From an uncultured bacterium (GTDB lineage Bacteria > Actinomycetota > Coriobacteriia > Coriobacteriales > Eggerthellaceae), in contig CALADF010000052.1 in NCBI GenBank assembly GCA_937890835.1, positions 1-8,526 of the forward strand: DNA of 8,526 nucleotides, written 5' to 3'. Positions 1 through 5,075 of this stretch are shown piece by piece (position 1 is the first letter of the stretch; every line of letters begins with the position of its first letter). The notes beneath the pieces were generated by a model. The model worked only from the letters and a program-made list of their open reading frames with translations. It had not been told where the DNA came from and made no database searches. Made by a program: the position numbers and the translations under genes.

Positions 1-175
1 GACAGGCGAAAAGAACTGATGGGGAATCCCGAAACCGGCTATTGACAAAACACAAAACCGCCACGGAGGACCTTCGCGTTGCGCATATCGCCGAATCTTA
101 ACCGGAACCGGGCACCGCGAGGGGGAAAGGCTCGCATTGCCCGATCTTGACCGGATGGATGCGGCCGATGCGTTT

Positions 176-1462
176 TCAGCCTTGCAGCTTTGCCCTTGTT
201 TTCTCGCAGAGCTGCTCGATGGGCTTTTCCATGCGCTCTCTGAGCTCTTTCGCGGCTTCAGCTGACTCGGTGTGCTCGAGGTCATTGAACGTCTCCGCAA
301 GTTTCTCGGGGATGGCTTCTGCGTAAACAAGCGTCAGCTCGATGCATCCTTCCGCGGTGATGCCGAGCCTTTCGAGTTCGCATTGGTCTACCAGCTTGCG
401 GAAATCATTTGCCGAAATGCGGCCGATACGGTTTTCGCCTCCGATGGACATCGCGAGCTTCGGTGGCTCTACCGTCCACTTCTTCGCGTCGACGTATGGC
501 GCAATGGACGCGACGTCGTACATCGGCGCGAGCCGGTGCGCGTCGTGTTCGCCAAGCATGATGGAGTGGTTTTTCGCGTGAGCGTCGGTTGCGGCGATGA
601 GGTAGTTGAAGATAAGCATTTGCAGGAAGCTTGCAACGTTCGTCCTTGCGGTTGTCTTGGTGGATGCGAGGAATTCTATGACGTCTGTGCAGGATGGGCC
701 GCCGTCGGCGGTGTATTTGTTCGATGGCGGGCAGTTAAGCGCCTGACAGAGATCTTCCTGATGCAAGCGGATGACGGTTCCTTTCTCAATCTTCCGATCG
801 TATCGCTCGATGATGACGGCGGGCTCCCCCTCGAACTCGTGGTAATCGACTCTTGCCGCCTTGACACCGAGCTTCGATGCCAGGCTCATGCATACATACT
901 CGTTTAGGGCTTGATGCGAGAGCCTTCTTACGCCGCTTTTGAGAATATGGGTGGTCGGCGCCGATCCTTCGCAGGAGTACCAACGATCATCCTGCCGTCT
1001 CAGTGCGAACTTGTTCTGCTGTCCGCCGAGGCTCCATCTCTCGTTTTCCGTAGTCCACCCTTTGCGTCCTATGCCGTCTTGAGAAAGTCGGTGCGCAATT
1101 TCGGTGTCGCTTATGGGAACGAGTCGCTCTTCGCGAAATGCGTCAGTTTCTCGGCGGCAGAATTGCACCGCTCCGGGGCAGTCCAGCCCGATAGCGCCCA
1201 GCAGTGCGAAGGGGTTGTTGGGCGAAATGTCGAAGTCGATCGCGACACCTTTTCTGACAGCGGGGTCTTCAGGTAAAAGCCCCCATAGATAGTTCGCGAC
1301 CATTTTGCCCCGGTAAGTTTTAGTGGAAAGGGGCATGGTTGATGACAGGGGGGCTCCGCGATAGCTTCTAAGGTATTGAAAAGAGAGCGTTCCGGACTCT
1401 TCTTGCGACAAGTTCCCGGCGGGTTTGCCGGCGATGAGCACGCTGAGCCGCTTGCGGGTCAT
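176..1462 (-). CDS. hipA: HipA-family serine/threonine kinase toxin
   Basis: Encodes 428 residues, close to the roughly 440 of E. coli HipA. In the known family this cytoplasmic kinase phosphorylates a translation target (glutamyl-tRNA synthetase in E. coli), causing growth arrest and persistence; the target here is unknown. The N-terminal subdomain (about 1-105) has the family pattern, including PFALLGAIGLDCPGAVQ near 84-100. Kinase motifs follow in order: the flexible loop SLGGQQNKFAL (144-154), whose Ser144 aligns with the autophosphorylated Ser150 of E. coli; HILK with the ATP-binding Lys175; the hinge ERYDR (219-223); HQEDLCQALN (234-243); the catalytic loop DAHAKNHSI (Asp293, Asn298); and the metal-binding YDV with Asp316. 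All key residues are present, so the toxin looks intact. Its ATG overlaps the hipB stop in ATGA, implying translational coupling; the only upstream SD-like sequence is a run of Gs. Codons are less GC-biased than in the genes to the right. Confidence 0.95.
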   Translation of the reverse strand: MTRKRLSVLIAGKPAGNLSQEESGTLSFQYLRSYRGAPLSSTMPLSTKTYRGKMVANYLWGLLPEDPAVRKGVAIDFDISPNNPFALLGAIGLDCPGAVQFCRRETDAFREERLVPISDTEIAHRLSQDGIGRKGWTTENERWSLGGQQNKFALRRQDDRWYSCEGSAPTTHILKSGVRRLSHQALNEYVCMSLASKLGVKAARVDYHEFEGEPAVIIERYDRKIEKGTVIRLHQEDLCQALNCPPSNKYTADGGPSCTDVIEFLASTKTTARTNVASFLQMLIFNYLIAATDAHAKNHSIMLGEHDAHRLAPMYDVASIAPYVDAKKWTVEPPKLAMSIGGENRIGRISANDFRKLVDQCELERLGITAEGCIELTLVYAEAIPEKLAETFNDLEHTESAEAAKELRERMEKPIEQLCEKTRAKLQG

Positions 1463-1794
1463 CGTTTGCCCCCCGTTAAAATGGCGAAGGCATCGATGGC
1501 GGTATCCGCATCGTCGGTTGCCGTTTCGGCGTCGGGTGACGCGCCGGACGTTGCGAGGGGGAGGGGCTGCGTTCCAGGCGTTACGACGTCGGCGGAGGAG
1601 ATAGTCAGGTCGAGTCCGAGCGCCCCGAGCACCGCCGTGAGCTTATCGAGCTGCACTCCGGAATTCTGCCCCAGCTCAAGCGACCACAGGCAGCGTTTGG
1701 AGATGCCCGCTGCTTCGGCCAGTTGAGCTTGCGTGAGGCCAAGTTCTGCCCTTCGATCCTTTATCGCGTAGCCGATATCGAGCGCATCGATCAT
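1459..1794 (-). CDS. hipB: HipB-family antitoxin, Xre-type HTH repressor
   Basis: Encodes 111 residues. The start at 1794 is preferred to an in-frame ATG 60 bases upstream, because AAGG/GGAAGG precedes it at good spacing and the protein then begins just before helix 1 (MIDALDIGYAIKDRRAELGL). The helix-turn-helix covers about 21-42 (TQAQLAEAAGISKRCLW). A hydrophobic stretch, LDKLTAVLGALGLDLTI (about 49-65), matches the dimer-forming C-terminal strand of HipB proteins. Residues 66-111 form an acidic, Ala/Asp/Thr-rich and probably disordered tail, longer than in the 88-residue E. coli protein. In the family HipB binds HipA, neutralises it and represses the operon. Here it precedes hipA with a 4-base overlap, and three inverted repeats sit at its promoter, so autoregulation is the likely control. 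Confidence 0.92.
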   Translation of the reverse strand: MIDALDIGYAIKDRRAELGLTQAQLAEAAGISKRCLWSLELGQNSGVQLDKLTAVLGALGLDLTISSADVVTPGTQPLPLATSGASPDAETATDDADTAIDAFAILTGGKR

Positions 1795-1847
1795 TTTGCC
1801 GCCTTCCCCGCAATCTGCATTATCGAGCGGTCGGACTCGAATTCGAT

Positions 1848-1865
1848 TTCGCAAAATAATGCAAC
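1848..1865. promoter_or_regulatory. hipBA operator copy O3 (degenerate)
   Basis: TTCGCAA-AATA-ATGCAAC: the left arm and centre match the other copies exactly, while the right arm keeps four of seven positions. It lies just downstream of the -10 element and covers the predicted transcription start. The 26-bp register with the other two copies supports it despite the decay. It is probably a weak site filled cooperatively. Confidence 0.6.
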
Positions 1866-1866
1866 T

Positions 1867-1895
1867 ATGCTAATTCGCAAAATATTGCGAGTCAA
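1867..1895 (-). promoter_or_regulatory. hipBA promoter
   Basis: On the minus strand, TTGACT (1895-1890, five of six to the -35 consensus) is followed after exactly 17 bp by TAGCAT (1872-1867, four of six to the -10 consensus). Transcription should start near 1860, giving a leader of about 65 bases to the hipB ATG. The 17-bp spacer coincides with an operator copy, so repressor binding would occlude RNA polymerase. Confidence 0.75.
1874..1891. promoter_or_regulatory. hipBA operator copy O2 (promoter spacer)
   Basis: TTCGCAA-AATA-TTGCGAG: identical to the copy at 1900 except for the last base. It nearly fills the spacer between the hipBA -35 and -10 elements, the position expected for a direct repressor site. 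Its start is exactly 26 bp from each neighbouring copy. Confidence 0.75.
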
Positions 1896-1899
1896 GAGA

Positions 1900-1917
1900 T
1901 TCGCAAAATATTGCGAA
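1900..1917. promoter_or_regulatory. hipBA operator copy O1 (perfect palindrome)
   Basis: TTCGCAA-AATA-TTGCGAA: 7-bp inverted arms, both perfect, around a 4-bp AT centre. It lies immediately upstream of the -35 element of hipBA. It is the reference copy of three repeats whose first bases are at 1848, 1874 and 1900. HipB is the obvious candidate binder, as HipB dimers bind multiple palindromes in other bacteria. The sequence differs from the E. coli TATCC-N8-GGATA operator. Confidence 0.75.
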
Positions 1918-1932
1918 CTATCGACATCCTGC

Positions 1933-2011
1933 GATGCCGATTTGCTTCGGCCAGCTGCGCCAGCATGAGGCCAAGCTCTGCCCTTCAGCTTAAAAATGCG
2001 AACACGGTATC
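1933..2011 (-). pseudogene. Decayed hipB-like HTH remnant
   Basis: On the minus strand this stretch repeats the first helices of hipB from the same window. Positions 1943-1986 match 1711-1754 at 38 of 44 bases, with a constant offset of 232. Translated, it reads RAELGLMLAQLAEA against RAELGLTQAQLAEA in hipB. Upstream the frame continues as D-x-x-F-A-F, matching D-I-G-Y-A-I, but the codon aligned with hipB Arg14 (CGA) is TGA, a nonsense change. Past the second helix the shared GGCATC lies one base out of register, a probable frameshift. No intact reading frame or start survives. It sits just upstream of the hipBA operators, in the same orientation as hipB, and so is probably a leftover of a duplicated or replaced antitoxin gene. 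Confidence 0.7.
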
Positions 2012-2058
2012 GATTTGAGACGCGGGCGGCCGACCGCCGCTTGCTCACCTGACTGCGC

Positions 2059-2086
2059 TTGTGGCGTCCGAATCGTCTGCTATAGT
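2059..2086 (+). promoter_or_regulatory. Promoter of the MFS transporter gene
   Basis: TATAGT (2081-2086) is preceded by TGC, giving an extended -10 of the TGn-TATAAT type. A weak -35, TTGTGG (2059-2064), lies 16 bp upstream. Transcription would start near 2093, about 90 bases before the transporter start codon, leaving room for the leader hairpin. Confidence 0.6.
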
Positions 2087-2107
2087 GCACGGGAAAGAAA
2101 ACGAAAC

Positions 2108-2140
2108 AACGCGCTGCGACGCTCTTTGTCGCGGCGCGTT
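2108..2140. other. Strong 13-bp hairpin in the transporter leader
   Basis: Arms 2108-2120 and 2128-2140 pair over 13 bp with a single G-U wobble (T2115 with G2134), around the 7-base loop GCTCTTT. On the plus strand it would begin about 15 bases into the transporter mRNA and has no U-tract after it, so it looks like a leader structure, stabiliser or attenuator. On the minus strand the stem is followed by the T-rich GTTTCGTTTTCTTT, so it could also terminate antisense transcription. No known riboswitch is recognised. Confidence 0.6.
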
Positions 2141-2181
2141 CGCTGCTTAGGGGAGCATGCGGTGGAGCGGAGGTGAGCCGG

Positions 2182-3465
2182 GTGTCGGCGGTCAATCCAG
2201 GGGTTTACAAGGCTATATTGCGCGTGCGTGAGGCGTACGCCTTCGACCTCGGCGGTTTCCTCATGCGCTTTTACGCCTACATGATGAACGTCGGCACCAT
2301 CACCATGCTCACCCTGTCGGGCTATTCGTTCCTCATCGCCGGCTTGGTCTCGTCCGCCATCGCGCTCGCGACGTTTTTCATCTCCCCGCGCATTTCGAAG
2401 CTGGTCGACGAACGCGGCCAGTCGAAGGTCGTCCCCGGTGCGGCCCTCGTCACCATGGTGGGGCTTGCCGTCATGCTCGCGGTAGTCGCTTTCCACGGGC
2501 CCGAATGGGCGTTGTTCATCGGCGCCGTTCTGATGGGTTTCATCCCCAGTCCGCAGGCGCTCACGCGTGCGCGCTGGACGTATCTCATCCGCACGGGACG
2601 TTTGGGCGCCGCCGCGCCCGATCTGCGCACGATGTTCTCCTACGAGGGCGTGCTCGACGACATCGGGTTCATGTTCAGCCCGTCCATCTCTATCGCGCTC
2701 GCCTCCGCCATCACGCCCATCGCGGGCCTTCTGGCGGGCGGCGTTTCGTTCGTCGCGGGCGTGATCGTCTTGTCTCTTTCCCGATCGACCGAGCCCGAGC
2801 CCGGCTGGGGTTCTCAAGCCGGGCGCGATGTCGGCGGCGCGCAGGGGAGGGGCAGGAGCGTCATCCGCACCTCACCGGTGGTTCGCGTGCTGTTCGTTCT
2901 CATGCTGTTCCTCGGCGCGTTCTACGGCGTGTTCGACACGGCGACGGTCGCCCTCGCCGAGGAGCTCGGCGATCCCAACATCGCCAGCGTCGTGCTTATC
3001 GTGGCGGCGTGCATGTCCATGGTGTGCGGGTTCGTGTTCGGCATGATCAACCTGCGCGCGCCTCAGTACCTGCAGCTTGTGGGCTGCGCGATTCTCATCG
3101 GGTGCGCGTACGGCACCATGGCCCTCATCGACTCGGCGCTCGCGCTGTTCATCGTGTCGACGGTGGCCGCGCTCTTCTACGCGCCGTTCCTCATCGTGGC
3201 CAACGCCACGTGCGAGCGCTCGGTTCCGGGCGACAGGCTCACCGAGGCCATCACTTGGATGAACGCGGGCATAACATGCGGCATGGCCTTCGGCCCGTCG
3301 CTCGGCGGCATGATCATCGACGAGTTCGGCTCCCTTGCAAGCTTCGACTTCGGCGCGCTGCTGGCTCTGGCGATTCCCGTGACGGCGCTTCTGTGCTTCC
3401 GCCTGCTCAAGCGCAACGTGCGCGGCGAGGCTTTCGAGGAGATGGCGAAGACGAAGCTGAGCTAG
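2182..3465 (+). CDS. Major facilitator superfamily (MFS) transporter
   Basis: Encodes 427 residues from GTG 2182. That start is chosen over the in-frame GTG at 2173 because a complete Shine-Dalgarno, GGAGGTGA (2169-2176), overlaps the earlier codon and sits at ideal distance from 2182. The protein is a polytopic inner-membrane transporter with about 12 hydrophobic segments in two halves. A hydrophilic Gly/Arg/Ser-rich central loop separates them (about 202-230). After the second segment, ISKLVDERGQSKVV (about 71-84) corresponds to the MFS loop 2-3 motif. ARWTYLI and the later E-x-x-LDD-x-x-F-M-F-S-P (about 130-167) resemble a family of actinobacterial MFS proteins, often annotated as drug or solute efflux, but the substrate cannot be told. 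The gene has its own promoter and leader hairpin and converges on the next gene. Confidence 0.88.
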   Translation: MSAVNPGVYKAILRVREAYAFDLGGFLMRFYAYMMNVGTITMLTLSGYSFLIAGLVSSAIALATFFISPRISKLVDERGQSKVVPGAALVTMVGLAVMLAVVAFHGPEWALFIGAVLMGFIPSPQALTRARWTYLIRTGRLGAAAPDLRTMFSYEGVLDDIGFMFSPSISIALASAITPIAGLLAGGVSFVAGVIVLSLSRSTEPEPGWGSQAGRDVGGAQGRGRSVIRTSPVVRVLFVLMLFLGAFYGVFDTATVALAEELGDPNIASVVLIVAACMSMVCGFVFGMINLRAPQYLQLVGCAILIGCAYGTMALIDSALALFIVSTVAALFYAPFLIVANATCERSVPGDRLTEAITWMNAGITCGMAFGPSLGGMIIDEFGSLASFDFGALLALAIPVTALLCFRLLKRNVRGEAFEEMAKTKLS

Positions 3466-3650
3466 GGCTCTCCGCCTGGCGGCGTTGCGCGGCACGTCCG
3501 GGTGGGTGGCCGCCGCAGCTTCCGATCCGCCGTGCGCGGCGTGTGATCCCTTGCGTTCGCGAAGGCCGTCGCACGCGGAGTCCCGCGTTCCCGAGGCTGC
3601 GTAAGCTGTCGCATGCGCGGACCTGGCGTCCTGCGCGATCGCGTGGGCGC

Positions 3651-4691
3651 CTACACCGCGATGACGTCGATCTCGAAGGGCGTATCCATGACGCTCGAGA
3701 TGGCCGTGATGGTTCCGCGGATGGTGACGTGAGCGCCGACTTCGACCGACAGGTTCGGGTTGGTGGTCACCAGGTTGAAGCGCTCGGCCGTGACGCCCTG
3801 CGCCCCTCCCAGCGACACGACGATCGGGGAGCTGGTTTTGAGAACGGTGCTTCCCCCGCTTGCCTCGATGACGCCCGAGAGCTCGACGACGTCGCCCGGG
3901 TTGCACGTGAGCGTTGCGGGTGCCTCGCTTGTCTTGGACTGCTCGGGTTTGCTCGCCGAAACGATGGTGGTCTGCCAGCCTTTCCCGTCGACCCACGAAA
4001 CCTTGATGGCGACGGCGCACGTCGTGACGCTCTTCCCGTCTTCGCTTCTTTTCGTCAGCTGCACGTCCGCCGTTCCGCCGGTTTCGGAGAAACTCGCCTT
4101 CGTCAGCATGCTCGCCCCCGCGAACGTCGATCCGAGCTCGGCGTCGTAGCTTGCGAGCAAATCGAGCAGGTCGCTCTCGATGCTCGCGACGGCGGGTGCG
4201 CGCAGCGGTTTGACGGCGGGTGCGCCGAGGCTTTGCTCGGACAAGCGCCACTCGATGGCCTCCTCGTCGTAGGTGAAGCGCGCGGTGAGCGGGGCGCTGA
4301 TGGTCAGGTACCCGTTTTCGAAGGTGGCGACCGCCGTGACGTCGCGGTGCGGGGCTTCGCCGTCGACGTCGACGATCTCGCCGATGGAGAGGTTGTCGTA
4401 GCGCGGACCGAGGAGGTTGTCGGTGGTGAGATGCGCGTATCCCGATACGTCGGGCGGGGAGAGCCGCTCGGTGTTGAAGCTGGTCAGCACGGTCTGCTCC
4501 GACAGCGCGATAGGCGCCTGGTGCTTTTTTCCGAGGGCGTCGTTGAGAAGGCCGAGCGCGCCGAACCCGATCCCGATGCAGAGCGCCGCGCCGACGATGA
4601 CGCCTACGATGATACCGATGACGCGCTTGGGCGTGGGCCTTTTGCCGCGCTTCGCGGCTATCGCGTCGGTCGTGGAGATGAAGTCGCTCAT
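3651..4691 (-). CDS. Single-pass membrane-anchored extracytoplasmic protein, function unknown
   Basis: Encodes 346 residues from ATG 4691, preferred to an ATG 90 bases upstream because AAAGGAAG lies just before it and the upstream extension is Arg-rich and unlike a signal. Residues 1-23 are short, basic and cytoplasmic (KRGKRPTPKR). Residues 24-49 form one Gly/Ile/Val-rich membrane helix. Cys38 lies inside it, but the preceding Leu does not fit a lipobox, so this is not an obvious lipoprotein. The remainder should lie outside the membrane. Two beta-rich units with similar strand order (about 117-166 and 205-253) suggest internal duplication. The last 80 residues (DVVELSGVIEA to VTIRGTITAI) have an OB-fold-like rhythm, as in tRNA_anti-like domains; that assignment is tentative. 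Two cysteines, at 225 and 263, could form a disulfide. It converges with the MFS gene. Confidence 0.8.
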   Translation of the reverse strand: MSDFISTTDAIAAKRGKRPTPKRVIGIIVGVIVGAALCIGIGFGALGLLNDALGKKHQAPIALSEQTVLTSFNTERLSPPDVSGYAHLTTDNLLGPRYDNLSIGEIVDVDGEAPHRDVTAVATFENGYLTISAPLTARFTYDEEAIEWRLSEQSLGAPAVKPLRAPAVASIESDLLDLLASYDAELGSTFAGASMLTKASFSETGGTADVQLTKRSEDGKSVTTCAVAIKVSWVDGKGWQTTIVSASKPEQSKTSEAPATLTCNPGDVVELSGVIEASGGSTVLKTSSPIVVSLGGAQGVTAERFNLVTTNPNLSVEVGAHVTIRGTITAISSVMDTPFEIDVIAV

Positions 4692-4899
4692 CGGCTTCCT
4701 TTCGCGTTTCGCGGAGCTTCGCTGCATTCTCGCGGATCGAAAACCAGCTATCGGGAACTTGGTAGGAAAAGAATAGCGCAAACGGGTGGACTCGTCTTTC
4801 TTTTGTCCGGGGTCTTGCGGATTCGCGGGATTGCCGGCCGGGGCGTGGTAACCCCTGCGCGGCGGACGCCCGGTGCAACGGATGCGCCGGCATAACGGA

Positions 4900-4922
4900 G
4901 GCGCCGCGTAAACGCGGGCGCC
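4900..4922. other. GC-rich hairpin between divergent promoters
   Basis: GGCGCC-GCGT pairs with ACGC-G-GGCGCC: ten base pairs with one bulged G (4916) and a tiny AA loop. No T-run follows on either strand, so it is not a typical intrinsic terminator. It appears to lie outside both predicted transcripts. Confidence 0.4.
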
Positions 4923-5003
4923 CGGGGTTGCCGCCGGCTGCGGCGCTCATTCCTTTATTATGGGACGTGTGTGTGCAATCGAGCTTGCCCGAGCGGGGAC
5001 AAC

Positions 5004-5009
5004 TATACT
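5004..5009 (+). promoter_or_regulatory. Candidate -10 of the flippase-like gene
   Basis: TATACT matches the -10 consensus at five of six positions, about 65 bases before the chosen ATG. No acceptable -35 lies 16-18 bp upstream (TTGCCC is only 13 bp away), so the promoter would be weak or activator-dependent. Confidence 0.4.
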
Positions 5010-5075
5010 TTCGAATGAGAAAGAAGATCCCGGCGTTTAGTTTCGCCGTTGGCGAGAGAAGGGCACGTCAAGCGC

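Larger units (their letters stand above)
4692..5075. other. Divergent intergenic region
   Basis: This 384-base gap separates two divergently transcribed genes. Besides the Shine-Dalgarno of the leftward gene (4695-4702), it holds a possible leftward -10, TATTCT (4775-4770, no good -35), three GCCGGC hexamers (4833, 4886 and 4933), a GC-rich hairpin (4900-4922), and the candidate rightward -10 at 5004. I see no convincing small gene or recognisable RNA family in it. Reading frames through it are shadows of GC-rich sequence. Confidence 0.6.

Noticed and set aside
3..101. Plus-strand frame open from the window edge for 32 codons, ending in TAA at 99-101
   Set aside because: It could be the C-terminus of an upstream gene (ending VAHIAES), but it is too short to tell from chance and resembles no family I recognise.
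91..157. Imperfect direct repeat, CCGAATCTTAACCGGA (91-106) and CCGATCTTGACCGGA (141-155)
   Set aside because: Short, only two copies and not associated with any recognisable element; it may be chance.
272..907. 211-codon plus-strand frame inside hipA
   Set aside because: Antisense to the kinase core, whose motifs are all intact on the minus strand.
1848..1917. CRISPR-like reading of the regularly spaced repeats
   Set aside because: The three units are palindromic, 8 bp apart, and sit on a promoter. Spacers are far too short for CRISPR, so they are operators.
3573..3588. Small hairpin ACGCGG-AGTC-CCGCGT between the convergent genes
   Set aside because: Only six pairs with no T-run on either side. 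Such stems are expected by chance in GC-rich DNA, so no terminator is called in 3466-3650.
4692..4781. Upstream in-frame start (ATG 4781) for the membrane-anchored protein
   Set aside because: The extra 30 residues are Arg-rich, and the downstream ATG at 4691 has a good Shine-Dalgarno and gives a normal N-terminal anchor.
2505..4895. Very long plus-strand open frame crossing the MFS gene and the next gene
   Set aside because: Its product is dominated by Arg, His and Ala and runs antisense through a second well-supported gene. It is a shadow produced by GC-rich codons in other frames.
2872..4950. Long minus-strand open frame over the MFS gene and the membrane-anchored protein
   Set aside because: Arg/His-rich, without domain or membrane pattern. 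It overlaps the better frame at 3651-4691, which has a ribosome site and a membrane helix.
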